Shown here one piece after another: positions 1 through 11,779 of a DNA stretch of 64,000 nt. The stretch is taken from positions 8,459,831-8,523,830 of the forward strand of contig CM036231.1 in NCBI GenBank assembly GCA_020631735.1, given 5' to 3'. Made by a program: the position numbers and the translations under genes. Positions within the stretch are counted from its first letter, which is position 1. The number at the start of each line of letters is the position of its first letter. This DNA comes from Saccharum officinarum. Taxonomy: Eukaryota; Streptophyta; Magnoliopsida; Poales; Poaceae. Below the pieces are notes generated by a model. The model was not told the DNA's origin and did not search any database. It saw only the letters and a program-made list of their open reading frames with translations.

Positions 1-299
1 CGCCACTCCCTCACCGCCCGCGCACGTCCTGGCGTGTCTCCTATGCGCACGCCGCTCGACCATTTCGGTCCTAGGTAGCCAACCCGGAGGTGACCCGAGC
101 GCTGACCCCTCCTTTCCCTCTGCCACCATGGCCGTCGAACCCGCGCTATCCTTCACGGCATGGTGGAGCCACCTCGGCCCAATTCGCCTTGCGCGCCACT
201 TCGCAGGCCAGTACCACAACCACCCGTCCCTACCCCGCTTTGCATCGCACGCAATCAGGCTCTAATTTTGGAGTTTGCTAGAACCGTGCCATTAAGGCC
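1..299. repeat. Old GC-rich repetitive sequence, left part
   Basis: This GC-rich stretch shows no convincing gene. It ends at AGGCC (295-299), the target duplication of the solo LTR that starts at 300, and the sequence resumes at 19,116. It is therefore the left half of the insertion target. The joined sequence resembles an old gypsy-type LTR or a captured GC-rich segment. The family is not identified with confidence. Confidence 0.4.
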
Positions 300-1222
300 T
301 GTAAGGTCCTAGATGGCTAGAGGGGGGTGAATAGCCTATAAAAAAATCCTACACGAACCACTAAGCAAACTTGTTAGAATAACAAACGGAGTAAAGCGAG
401 TTTTGCTTGGCCTACGATTGTGATGCAAGCCTTCTATCCATAAGTCTAGTAGATTATGATCTCTAGTTCACACAAGGGCTATGTCACTAATTTTACACTA
501 GTGAGCAAGCTAACAACACTACTAGCAAAGCTACCACTAGAGCTACACAAGATAATCTAGTAAATGTAAATGCAAGAGAGAGGATTGTGATTCTTATACT
601 GACAGTGGAGTGAAGATGTTGCCAATCACCAAGATAATATACAATCAATCAATATTGACAACAACACAATATAAAGACCAATCACCAGAAGACAAGAGAC
701 ACAATATTTTTGTTCACCCGGTGTTCACTTGTGCACCGACAAGCTACGTCATCGGTTGTGTCGACCAACACTTAGATGGTTTCTCGGTGTGACCCTCAAG
801 TCACTTGCCCCTCAAGGCATGCCCCGCAAGGCACCGCAAGACACCACTCTCAAGTGAGGTAACTCAATGACACGTGTAATGTATTAGAGTTGCTTTTGGC
901 ACTCTGCCGAGGAAAGCACAAGAACCTCTTACAATCAACCGGAGGTGGCCAAGAACAATCTCCTTCTCTTGCCAATGCCTCCAACAATCTCCAAGACGGC
1001 TAGGAGCGGTACTCTCCAAGAGTAACAAGAAATCCACCGGCTAAATCACCCATAAGTGCCACTAGATGCCCTCAAGCTATGCAATGCACTTTGAGATCAC
1101 TCAATCTCACTTTTGATTTGCAATCAAGGAAGAGAGATGAGTGGGAGGGAGAAGCTTTAGCTCAAAGGATGCACAAGAGTGTTAGAAATGTCAAGAGTAC
1201 TTCCCAAGGGCTGGCCAACAAG

Positions 1223-1230
1223 TATTTATA
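1223..1230 (-). promoter_or_regulatory. LTR TATA box
   Basis: TATAAATA is read on the minus strand inside the solo LTR. It lies about 40 bp downstream, in the minus direction, of a dense array of CAGACGCGTCTG-like motifs (1,271-1,700). The LTRs of the other two SIRE-like elements have the same arrangement, which supports calling it the U3 promoter core. Confidence 0.6.
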
Positions 1231-1270
1231 AGCACCCCAAACAAATAGAGCCGTTAGGAGCTAAAAAGGG

Positions 1271-1700
1271 GTGCAGACGCACACGACAGACGCGTTGTCT
1301 AGCGTCTGTTGCTCCTTGCGAACGCGACAGACGCGGCTTCGGTGTCTGACGCCCTCGCCGTTCGCCACGTGTACTCGACCGTTTGAAAACTTCATTCGCG
1401 CGCCCATGCGACAGACGCGTCTGGCGCCGATCGATAGACACGCCCGTACGCCCGACAGACGCGGTCTAGTGAGCTTGTTTCGCATGACACTCGACAGACG
1501 CGTCCGGTCCTTAGCCGACAGACGCGTCTGACGCGTGAAGCCACGCCGCGCTCAACTCGTTCGAGCGACAGACGCTGGAACAGTGTTCTAGGCCGCGTCT
1601 ATCGCTCACGCGACACCGCGTCTGACGCTCCGTGCGTAGCAACCCTAACTAGGGTTTGTCGACAGACGTGCCGACATCGCGTTTGACGCTCCCCCAAGCG
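1271..1700. repeat. Array of CAGACGCGTCTG-type motifs
   Basis: Variants of CGACAGACGCGTCTG recur at irregular spacing, some complete palindromes and some half sites. They sit upstream of the LTR TATA box on the minus strand. They resemble the ACCGGACGCGTCCGGT arrays of the other LTRs, sharing the ACGCGT core. Confidence 0.75.
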
Positions 1701-2442
1701 GCGTCTGTCGCCTATATCGCATGTGTTTTGCAACTTTTTCTTGCTCCACTTGTTTTACCCTTTCACATATGAGCTATACTAGATATGTGTATCACTTAAG
1801 CACATGTTTTAGCTCGAGAAACACCACGTGACATCGCCTTCAAAACTCGACATTGGCGTAAAGGAAAATAGGCATTTCATCTCCTCGAAAATGGCTAAAT
1901 CGAGAGGACTCCAAACCCCTCTCTACCCCTCAAACTCCATCACCTTCGCAAATATGCCAATACCAACAAGTGATCACCACCTTGTGCACGTGTGTTAACA
2001 TTTTCATAATCATTTTCAAAGGTTTTCTAGTTAGCTCACTAGGCCCTACATGCAATGCACTTCATGAATTCACCTAGTGGCACCCGTGCATTAAGTAACC
2101 GATAAGACTTCCCCTCTTAATAGTTTGGCTATCGATCCTAAACCACTCACACCCTCTATGGTGTCTTGAGTGCAAAACAAAATGGTCCTATGGTTATACC
2201 TTTGCCTTGAGCCTATTTTGTTTCTCCAAATGATATGATTCACTTCATATCATCACATGACCGTCTCGATCCATCGACCTTGACTTTACTTGCTCTTCAC
2301 CATTGCATCGATCCGTCGGCGTCAAGTCTTGCTCAAGCTTCACCATCGCATGGTCCTTTGCTTCGAAGCCTCAACTTGCCCTTCACCTTCACAACCGGTC
2401 CATCGAGCCAAAAATCATCTTGGTCTTCACCATCTTGGTCAC

Positions 2443-3249
2443 TGAAAGGATCAAGAACGGTCGAAAACCAGAATGATACCGCTGAGTGACCGGACGCACC
2501 GATCAGGGGTGACCGGACGCGTCCGATCGTGCAAGACCCTTACTGTACTTTAACCTGACGCTTGACCGCGTCCGATTAGTGATGACCGGACGCGTCAGGT
2601 CAGCTAAGTACCTTACTAGAACGTGACCAGACGTGTCCGGTCATTTTCCAGTCGCGTCCGATTATACTTTTACCCTCTGAAACACGTGTCAGACTGATCA
2701 ACGCGTCCGGTCCTCGCAGGGACCGCGTCCGGTCAACCAGGTTGAAAATGCAGTGACTGTTAGTACTAACCGGACGCGTCCGGCCATGATAGAGATCGCG
2801 TCCGGTCAAGGGTAAACAGCTCAAACGACTTCAAAACGTGACGCAACTTGAACCAAGTTGCTTCCAACTGAACCTTGAGCTTTTCCTAAACTACCTAGTG
2901 CTAAGTTAGACAAGTGTGCACCACACCTAAACAAAAGACTCACCTAGGTCAAGCTACTCGCTCATGCCCCCCTTTATAGTACGGCCAAAGGAAAAAAGCG
3001 AAGATCCTAACGACTATTCCGGATGTAACTCAACACCTTGACATCCGGAACTAACCGTCCTTAATCTTGTTGTTGATCCTTTGAAAACCGAAACGATTTC
3101 CATCAAGGGGCATGAATTCCATAATGTCCAAAGTAGTTATCAACCCCATGACCTAACTTATCAGAGTTTCTGCAAAACACACGTTAGTCATGGTAATAAT
3201 GCGTTGTCATCAATTGCCGAAACCAACTCCCGGGGCCTAGATGCTTTCA
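2443..3249 (-). repeat. 3' LTR of SIRE-like element (internally deleted)
   Basis: It matches the 5' LTR at 17,413-18,990, both ending AGATGCTTTCA on the plus strand, but is 807 bp against 1,578 bp. After TGAAAGGATCAAGA it jumps directly to ACGGTCGAAAACC. The skipped part corresponds to 17,427-18,220 of the 5' LTR and includes the TATA region. It also keeps about 23 bp near 2,790 that the 5' copy lacks. Confidence 0.9.
2480..2812. repeat. ACCGGACGCGTCCGGT palindrome array in 3' LTR
   Basis: There are about eight full or half copies of GACCGGACGCGTCCGGTC, many with single CpG-to-TpG or CpA changes. The same array is present in the 5' LTR at about 18,176-18,550. Confidence 0.8.
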
Positions 3250-3265
3250 ATCTCCCCCTTTTTGG
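3250..3265 (-). other. Polypurine tract
   Basis: On the minus strand a run reading CCAAAAAGGGGGAGAT abuts the TGAAAGC start of the 3' LTR. This is the expected plus-strand primer site for reverse transcription and fixes the inner edge of the LTR at 3,249. Confidence 0.85.
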
Positions 3266-3666
3266 TGATTGATGACAACACTTAGATTCAGATGATTTAA
3301 TAGATGAGGTTTTCAAACATGCTTGGTTCACATAAGCAAAAAGCTGTAAGCACAAGGGGTTAGGAATTGCTTATGTGTTCCAAGCCAACTGAGTGTACTC
3401 ACAAGATAAAATATGAAGAGTTAGTACACATAAAATATAGCTCATATAAAATCGGAGTAAGGCACGGAAGCACAACCTTATGAGATAGAACTAATTAAGT
3501 GACATGATATATAATAAAGTCTCACAAGCACACTTGTCACAAAATGCAGGGCGAGAAATTAAACATGATGCATGAATGTAGCACACAAAGAAAATGAAAC
3601 CCTCTATCAACACTCCCCCCGAATCTACTCTCTCTCCCCCTTTGGCATCAAATGCCAAAAATAAAA

Positions 3667-4545
3667 CTAAGGATCCGACGGGGGAACAGAAGCTATCAAG
3701 TCGGGTGCCGAAGAGCGCGGAGTGATCACAAACTGAGAGGTATCCTCCTCAGACTCTGAACTGTCAGGCTGACCCTCTGTAGATAGATGTGGCATTGAAG
3801 CAGTCTGGGTCTGTGGAGTAGGTGCAGGAACTGAAGATGAAGTAGCAACAATAGGAGCAGTCTCTATCACCTGAGCCTGAAAAATACCAAGAGTGGGAGG
3901 ATCTGTCGAAGCAACTGACGACGACACAGTCTCTGTAGTCCCGGCCCCAAACATAGGAAGAACGACAGTCTCGGAAGCTGACATCCCTGAAGAAGTCACA
4001 ACTGTGGTGTGAGAGGGAGTCGGCTGACCAGTCAGCTCGCTGTAGGAGGCACTCAAGTCGGTGAAAGGAGTGCCCGAGAGGTGAGGTCTGGGCTGAGCTG
4101 GTGGAGTGAACCCCGTCTGAATAGGAGTGTAGCTCGGGGACTGAAACATTTGAGGAACCTGCTGCTGGGGAGAGGTAAACTGAAAGCTCGGCTGTCCCTG
4201 ACTCTGAAGTCCACTGGACTGTAGTGCTGGAGCAAGGACAAACGGTGGTAGAGGTACCCCAGCAGTGACGAGATGTCGCAGGAGCTCAAGGTACTGCTGC
4301 TGGGTGGCTGCCTTCTGCCTCTGCATCTCAAACTGCTGCCTCTAAAACTCCAGCTGCTGCCTCTGGAACTCGTCCTGATGAGCCTGAATCTGAGCAAATG
4401 CAGCAGCTGTGTCTTGAGCCTGTCGCTGCATCTAAACCTCATGTCTCTCCTGAGCCTAGGTCAGCCTCTCAAGTATAGCCACCATGGCTGGGTCTGAGCG
4501 GGAGGCTAATTCTGAACCACCGGCCTTATGGTCGTGAGACCGAGG
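3667..4545 (-). pseudogene. C-terminal part of the extra (envelope-position) ORF
   Basis: An open frame of 219 codons (4,326 to 3,667) is Gln/Ser/Thr/Pro-rich and ends with an acidic serine stretch. Its frame can be read upstream to about 4,545 with at least two stops in a Gln-rich, coiled-coil-like segment. It is the continuation of the ORF at 8,656-10,128, cut off from it by the LTR at 4,551-8,580. No enzyme domain, signal peptide or clear membrane segment is visible. The position between pol and the 3' LTR is that of the envelope-like ORF of SIRE elements. That is inference from position, not from a motif. Confidence 0.55.
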
Positions 4546-4550
4546 AGAGC

Positions 4551-7500
4551 TGTAACGGATCAACGTAATTATACGAGATTAAGTAAGCCAATCTCCCACC
4601 GAGGCGGTTAATTTAACAAACTTAAACCCGTATAACTCGAGATTCCGTGAAATCACGAAGGATTTCAAACCAACCAACATACAACCAAGATCGTACTGAT
4701 TTAGCAGCCACAGTTCACACGATACATAAAGTCGACCATAAGGTAAAATACATCGGAGTTCAGAAATAAAAGTTATTACAACATAGTTCAACATAAAGTA
4801 GCGGAAGCAAATAGTTTTACGCACACACCCTTAGTTCAATTACAGTGCCAGTAGATAGTCATGGTCCACAAAAGCAGTAGATGAGACAAACGGAACGACC
4901 TCTGCCCAAGGTCCTAGTTGTCACCCATAGCCGGATACAGACAGTTGGAGCAGTACCCGTAGTACATCTGACCATCTGCAACAACAATGGGAACAACGCC
5001 CTGAGTACGAGAATGTACTCAGCTAGACTTACCCGTCATAAACCAGAAACAACATGACACCAAGGAGCATGCAAGGCTTTATATAGTGTACTGGCTTGAC
5101 TCATTTGCGAAAGGCATAAGTTATTAGGAATAACTAATAATAAGTACTTTTAGCGTCATTTTATGATAACCTATTCATGCTGGGTAAGCACCTATTACTA
5201 AAACAATCACTTGATTAACCATTAGCATCAAAGGTTACTATCTCATGTTTAGCATATTCAACCTTATCCACATAACCAACAGTGTTCCATCGTTAACACT
5301 ACGATGCCGTAGCTCGAGTCAAGTGCTCACTAACCGGGAGCGACGGCGATTCGAATCGAATTCCTATCCAGCTGGAGATTTATTCCTCACACAAACCATG
5401 CTTCCCCCGTCAGGGTCGCGTAGATCACCAATGACACTTTCCAAGAAGCCGCGGGATAACAATCATGGATCGCACTACCCAGGGACCGCCCGACTGCCAG
5501 GACGCACCTTGGGCTTACTCTTCGCGTCCCCGTACACTCCCTTCAACACCAGTCTGCCAACCCGAGTTTATCCCGGCTCGAAAAGTGTCGCTAGCTTCGC
5601 GGTCGAAAGGTACTTTATTCGGCCAGCTAAATGTGAGGCATGCGTTCAACATGACAAGAGGGACGAGCAACGATCGGTCCTTAATCGACACAGACAGAAA
5701 ACTAACAGCACCCCAGAACCCTGTCTGGTTGCCTCCAACTTTTCCGTCCGGTCTCCAATTATTCACCAACACTTGGTTACTTATCAAGATTCACAAATAC
5801 TGCTAACCATAGCCAGGTATTCACCTATAACTCGCAGGTGACAGGAAATCACCTGGCTTCTACCGATCTAAGCATGGCTAAGCGATTTACTCGATCCTGA
5901 CCTAATAAGGTAACATTATTCTGGTGGACAAGGATAGTAATGCAACAACGGTTTCACTCAACTCCTATAACTTTAATGCAACAATATATAACTATAAATC
6001 AGGTAAGTAAGAATAGCTTTTATAAAATAGGAGACTTATAATGCTCCGGGGCTTGCCTCTTTCGAACGAGCTAGGATGGTGGTCGACGCACTCTGGCAGC
6101 TCCTCGCTTGGCTCTTCCTCCTCGGGCACCTCCTGTGCCTGGGGCTCCTGCTGGTCCGTCCAAGCCTGCTCCTCCGGTACTGCTGCCTGCGAGTCCTCCT
6201 GCGATCCTGTATGATGCAAGTGCATAAGGGCATGTGAATGATGCATCGGAATATGATGGAATGATGAAGTGACATGAGATGCAGACGAGCACATGGAATG
6301 AGCAGTTAGTGCAAAACTTCATCTTCTACAAGGTAGTCCATGTCATCCAAGAACATGTATCCCAAGGTTTACTAAATTTGATTATACTAATTATCGTACA
6401 CCTGACCCAAGCAAGTAACCTTAATTAACCAAACCTTACCACCCTAACTCACTCACAACATCAGCAAGACCTAGTGATGCTCCAAAGATACACCAAACAT
6501 ATTTTATTCTTCTTAATTTCTCATAAAGAATAATCATTTATTCCTTATTTAACTAGGGTTGTACTGCAACACCTATCTCTGGTGTAGATAAAAATCTACA
6601 AAAATTACAGTAGAGTATTCTTACCCTAACTAAGCTATCATTAAATTTTCAAGGTAAATGGAACTGTAAAACTACTTATACAAAATAAACAAGTTAAGGC
6701 TTAAATGTGAGCATGAAATTGTTTTATACTAGGAAAAGTATCAAACAACAGATTCCCCATTTTTCCTAGGTTTCCAACAGTAAACTAATATGCTACAAAA
6801 ATTTTCATAAGCATGTTATATACAAATATTGCTTTCTACTAAAAATAACAAATATTAACAAATAAAGGCATTTGAACTACACTTCAAAAATTTCCCACAG
6901 AACATGCTTCACTAGCATTTTTCCTAGAAAGTATATCACTAAAGAAGATTAATTCCACAAGAATCACATTTTTCTCTTTATTAGTTTATTTACTACAATT
7001 TTTCTAAGATAACAGCATATATAACAATTAAATAGAAATGTACAGTAAAGTGTCACAAAAATAACATGGGATATTTTTAAACTGTAGATCTATTCACAAG
7101 GAACATTTTAAAATTTATTTCCTGATTTTTGGAGCTATAATTATTGAGATAGAATTTTTGGAAGCTTTTTCAGATTTTCTGGAAATTCATTTCTTTAAAA
7201 CGAAATTCAAAACCGGACTTAAATGCTACGCGCACCCCGCTGTGACACCCGAGACTGAAACACTGCGACAGACAGGCGGGGCCCATGCGCCAGACGGGCC
7301 CACCCGTCAGCCGGTGCCGGTCAGAGGCGGCGCGGACGGCCGTGATCTCGCCGCCGGCGAGTCCTCCGGCGACGGGGAGGGCACCAATGTGACCCTCTCA
7401 ACGACGCGAACTCAGTGGTACCTAGTGGGTGGCCAGACGAGCTCGGCATAGAGCTCGCCGGCGAGCATGGCGGCTCGGCGGCACGGGACGCCGTCGGCCG

Positions 7501-8580
7501 GCCAGCTCCGACCGAGATAGGCCGTGCGGTGAGGTCAGTGAGATTCGCGATGCAAGCGCGGTGTTCGTGCGCTCGAGAAAAGGGCGAGAAATGGTGCGGA
7601 GGGGTGCGGTCCACGGAGCGGGTTACTCCGGTGAGCTTGGCCGGAACTCCGGCGAGGCATTACCGCGGGTGGAGGCCGAATCAGCGCGGGCCGAGGCGAG
7701 CACCGGGTGCGCGATGACGAGGCGCGGCGATGGCGAAGACGGAGGCGGATGCGGTGAGCCGGAGCGGAGGCTAGGGCGGTGGCGGAGCTCGGGAGTCGGC
7801 AATGGCGAAGGCGGAGCTCTGCGGCTGCTGCTGCGGGCGAGAATGGAGGGAGCAGCGAGGCGGACGAGCGCGCGGAGGGGGAGTAGGCGAGCGCGGACGT
7901 TGCGGGGGCCACAGGGCGCGTGTCGCTCGGCTCGACGGCGTACGGACACGCGGCGGCCGAACGCTGCCGCGGCGCCACGACGCCATGCGCGGGCGCGCGC
8001 GCGCGCGGGCGAGCGGGAGGGGACGACGCGGACACGGGCCGGGCCGGCTTTGGCCGTGGGCCGAGAAGTGAGGGCGAAGCCCAGTAACGAAATTTCGATT
8101 TTTCTTTTTCCAAATATTTTCCAGATTTTACATTTCTGTTTGAAATTCAAATTTAAGGATGAAAACGAGGTTTTCAGAAATTTGTCCCAAAACAAAAGTT
8201 GTTCAAAAATTTATTCTCTACAACTTTCATATAGAACATTTTTCCAAATTCCCAATAGATTTTAAATTTGAGATTTAAAGCTAATTTAAAAAAATCAAAC
8301 TCATTTATTTAGAAAAATTTTTAAAACAGAATTTGAGGAGAATTTGAATCCAAATTTTTGCTCCAATAATCAAGTTGGTTTATTCTAAATTATTTAAAAT
8401 TGCTACTTCTAAAAAGTACACCAACTTTTTAACATTCATTTTAAATTTAGGGTTTCCATTTTATTGCTTTTCAAGTTATATTTGAAAAGGGCTACAAATC
8501 ACAAAATGTTAAACATGCAATGATGTTGAATGCTTATGCTTTGAAATGATGATGCATGCTTAACACCCAGGGGTGTTACA
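4551..8580 (-). mobile_element. 4-kb solo LTR, Del/Tekay-like gypsy
   Basis: The segment starts TGTAAC at 4,551 and ends GTTACA at 8,580, flanked by AGAGC at 4,546-4,550 and 8,581-8,585. Read on the minus strand it begins TGTAACACCCCTGGGTGTTA, which I recognise as typical of grass Del/Tekay chromovirus LTRs. Those elements are known for LTRs of several kilobases. No gag or pol lies inside, so it is a solo LTR of 4,030 bp. A GC-rich block (about 7,240-8,080) lies next to AT-rich sequence. The apparent ORFs in that GC block on both strands are composition artefacts. The family call rests on memory of the terminal motif. Confidence 0.85.
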
Positions 8581-8655
8581 AGAGCAGTACCGGGGGATGG
8601 GCTGGTAATCCTCGTCAGTGCTATCAGTGGCAACATCCTCAACTGGATCAGCTGG

Positions 8656-10128
8656 CTAAGTATCAAGATCTGCAAGTTCGGCCTCAGCAAGACCCTCTAC
8701 GGTCTCGTCCTGCTCAGCTACTGTCTCTGGAACCTCTGGCCTCTGACGCTGTCCTGACCTAGGTGCCTGCTCTCTAGTCACTGAAGCCAACAACTGTTGA
8801 ATATCATAATCTGGAAATGCAGTAGTGGTATCAGATATCTCAGATCTAATCTCTGCAGGTAGGTCACATGCAGATTGAATAATAAAGCAGATCCAATGAG
8901 CATAAGGTAGCTGCCGGTGACCCTTGAAGCCCTCTGCTAAAGTGTCCTCCATCTCGCATAGCATCAGATCCCAAATATCAAACGGTGTCTGTGAGATGAG
9001 GTGATGAACAACCCAGAGCTGCATCCGTGTCAGGCCCTCTCTGTATCCTAGCCTCGGTAGAAGAGTCCGCCTCACAATAGCATCTAGTACTCTGGCAAGG
9101 GGTGTCAAGCTAGCAGGTGTACGTCTGGACCCCTCGCCAAACGGCTCACGGAAGCAGGGTCTGATCAAATCTGTGGGTGGCACTGTACCTCCGTGAGGAC
9201 GTCTCGGTGGTGAAGTCTGTCCAAAGCACAGCTGGTGAATCTTCGTCTCTGAAGAAGGGAGTCTGAGAATCTCCCATACCCTGGTGTTGTATAGTCTGTG
9301 ATCACGGCCTCGGAATGCAAAGTGTATGAACTCATGAGCAGGGTCAATCCAAAGTGAGGAGTAGAACTCTCTGATCCAAGTCCCGCAGTAAGCTCCAGTC
9401 CGTCCTAGAAAGTATGACAGACCAGATAGAAAGGACAAGTGTGGACGGAGCTGCTCACCAACCACCTCAACTAAAGCCTCAAGGCGACAAACTCTCTGAG
9501 GTCTAAATGCAATCCCGCTGTCGACGTAGGCTCTGTAGAAATCCTCATGCAGAGGTGTGTAGAAGCCCTCTGAAGCTCGGGGATCCCGCTGAGGTGGGAA
9601 CCACCGACTAACCTCGACAAACCTGAGAGCCTGTACCTGTTGAGTTGTAGCTCCCCTGAGGTCAAAGTGCTCAACTGGGGGGTGACCTCGAACCCTGGGA
9701 GGTGGACGACCTCCACGACGCTGGCCCTCTGGCCTAGGAGTCACCTGAGCACGCGTACGTCCTGAGCGATGACGCAGTGGAGTCTGAGCGGTCTCCTCCT
9801 CTGTCTCCTCTGTGGGCTGCTCTGCAGGTGGGTCCTCTGTGGGCTGCTCTGTAGGTGGGTCCTCTGTGCCCTCTGCGGCCTCAGTACCGAGCTGTCGATC
9901 ATCAAGATGAAAGCGACGCTCCCCAATGTGAATCCCACTGCCTCTGCCACCCCTCTCTGCACGCTCTGCAGCATCAGCGATGGCCTGTGCAATCTCTGCC
10001 TCAGTGGGTGTCCTCTTTCTCTTCTTGACGGCTAACTTCTTGCGTTTTCCACGAGCTACCTCTGTCACCCTGGGAGGACTTTCGTCCTCGTCACTAGGTC
10101 CACCACTAACATTCTTGCAGCGAACCAT
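8656..10128 (-). CDS. Extra ORF of SIRE-like element, N-terminal 490 codons
   Basis: An open frame of 490 codons starts at ATG 10,128. It begins with a basic region (about residues 28-40, Lys/Arg clusters as in a nuclear localisation signal). A Glu/Thr/Pro-rich part with repeats of the type EQPTEDPP (about 90-112) follows, then a basic Arg/Gly/Pro linker (120-150). From about 155 to 440 there is a folded-looking region rich in Trp, Phe and Arg. The tail is acidic. It has no RT, integrase or protease motif and no obvious signal peptide or membrane helix. It follows pol in the element, the place of the envelope-like ORF in SIRE/Maximus. The frame is intact although pol has several stops. It probably continued into 3,667-4,545 before the LTR insertion. 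Its function is unknown. Confidence 0.6.
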   Translation of the reverse strand: MVRCKNVSGGPSDEDESPPRVTEVARGKRKKLAVKKRKRTPTEAEIAQAIADAAERAERGGRGSGIHIGERRFHLDDRQLGTEAAEGTEDPPTEQPTEDPPAEQPTEETEEETAQTPLRHRSGRTRAQVTPRPEGQRRGGRPPPRVRGHPPVEHFDLRGATTQQVQALRFVEVSRWFPPQRDPRASEGFYTPLHEDFYRAYVDSGIAFRPQRVCRLEALVEVVGEQLRPHLSFLSGLSYFLGRTGAYCGTWIREFYSSLWIDPAHEFIHFAFRGRDHRLYNTRVWEILRLPSSETKIHQLCFGQTSPPRRPHGGTVPPTDLIRPCFREPFGEGSRRTPASLTPLARVLDAIVRRTLLPRLGYREGLTRMQLWVVHHLISQTPFDIWDLMLCEMEDTLAEGFKGHRQLPYAHWICFIIQSACDLPAEIRSEISDTTTAFPDYDIQQLLASVTREQAPRSGQRQRPEVPETVAEQDETVEGLAEAELADLDT

Positions 10129-11779
10129 ACTGACAGAATACTGTAACTAAGAAAACCCTGAAAGACAAGATGGTGTACTGACACTCGTGAGGCTTGGCCT
10201 CAATCCGTATTCGCAGGCTTGGCCTCGGATTCACAGCTGATCACCTGACACACACAGAGCACCGACAAGACCCTCTGTAAAGATGGAATAGATAGAGCTA
10301 CTATTAAGCATTATATTTTAACTAACAGACGAGCAAGGTCCTTATGAAAGCAAGCATACGAGATAAGAAAGGAATAGATCGAGATAGCTACCTCGGATGA
10401 GCAAAACTCCAATGAAAGGATAAGAGACCTTGACGCGCTAGGGTTCCTCGGAAACGACGAACAAACGCTGGAGTACCGATAAGATCAAAGGATGTATTAG
10501 AATTTCATTGGGAATCCATCGGCAAACCCTAATTGAAAGGATCATGGCAATGAAATCACCTCACGGAGATGGAGACGCGTGAAGAAACCTCAACGAAGAA
10601 TGGTTGTCGCAAGGCTTCATGACGGATTAGGTTAGGTCAAATCTCTGTCAGAGGAGGAGCACGACTCCGGCAGTGTGACGCGGCGGAGATGCGCACGGCG
10701 CGGAGGAGAGGCTGTGGTGCGGCGGTGGCACGCGCGGCAGAGGAGCAGCGGCTGTGGCGGCGCGTGGGTCAGCGAGCGCGGGTGCGAGACGGCGGCGTGT
10801 GGGGCAGCTGCGGTGGTGGAGAAGGCACGGCGGTGCTGGAGAACTCAGCGAGTCGGTGACTCGGGGAAGGGTTCGGTGGACGGCGGCGGCGGATTGAAAA
10901 GGAAGATGAAAAATTTAGATCTGAACCTACGGTTAAAAAGACTTAGATCCGCTTTTCCCGCGATGACCGGACGCGGTGGTCGAATGACCGGACGCGATGG
11001 AGCAGCGTCCGGTCAGAGTCCAGTAAGCTCCTGGCGCGACCGGACGCGTCCGGTTAGGGATGATCGGACGCTGACAGAGTCCGGTCAGAGTTTATCCGGG
11101 AACCCAACACGCATGACCGGACGCGGTGGTGGTGGCCGAGACCGGATGGGGTGGTCATAATGTCGCGTCCGGTGCAGCGTCCGGTCACAGATCCTTGAGA
11201 AGATCTTTGGGATGACCAGACGCGCTGGTGGCCGCCGGGATCAGACGCGGTGATGAAGCAGCAGCGCGTCCGGTCCAACGTCCAGTCGCTGTAAAGCACC
11301 TTTCTTCAAACCGATCTTCGACGCAACTTCTCCTAATCAAGTTCCAATTCAAAGAGACTCAAATAAACACCAATTGGAACCTGATATGAGGGACCTCTCT
11401 CAAACCCTCGAGTTTTTCAAATATTTTGCCTTAGGCTAGTATTATTTTTAAGAAAATAAGCAATAAACACCCGAGGAGCAACGTATGGCCATGCAATAGA
11501 GTTTGTGAACCCTTGGGAGCGTCAAATGTTCTCTCTATTCATGGACGAACACAGAGGTTGCTCAAAGCTAAACCGAAAAGAAACGACAAAGCAACAACCA
11601 TGCATATGCAATGCAAAGCGAGAAAGGAAGACTAGGTTGTTTGTCAAGTTTGATCCACGGTTAGGCTTTTTCACTCCTCCAAAGGAGGGTTATCGTAACC
11701 GTGTTAGACAAGTCCTAGATGCATTGCAGAGATTTAAACATGACAAATGATACAATGCAATGCAAGGGATAACACAAGC
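10129..11779 (-). other. Spacer between pol and extra ORF
   Basis: This is internal non-coding sequence of the SIRE-like element. It holds a GC-rich stretch (about 10,660-10,900), a palindrome array (10,966-11,290) and AT-richer sequence up to the end of pol. I see no convincing gene. The plus-strand frames at 10,675-11,160 and 11,505-11,750 have no recognisable domain. Confidence 0.6.
10966..11290. repeat. Internal ACCGGACGCGTCCGGT array
   Basis: About ten full or half copies of ACCGGACGCG/CGCGTCCGGT occur outside any LTR, roughly 840 bp upstream of the ATG of the extra ORF on the minus strand. The motif is the one in the LTRs of the same element. No clear TATA box follows it. Confidence 0.8.

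Noticed and set aside
1271..1700. CRISPR or other prokaryote-type operator array
   Set aside because: Irregular spacing, CpG-rich palindromes inside a plant LTR and no conserved spacers. They are better read as LTR U3 motifs.
7429..8265. Long GC-rich frames on both strands (up to 278 codons) inside the 4-kb LTR
   Set aside because: Frames overlap on both strands with Arg/Ala/Gly-rich low-complexity products, have no domains and lie inside a bounded solo LTR. They reflect GC composition.
10675..11160. 161-codon plus-strand frame
   Set aside because: It runs through GC-rich spacer and the palindrome array and gives a low-complexity product with no known domain.
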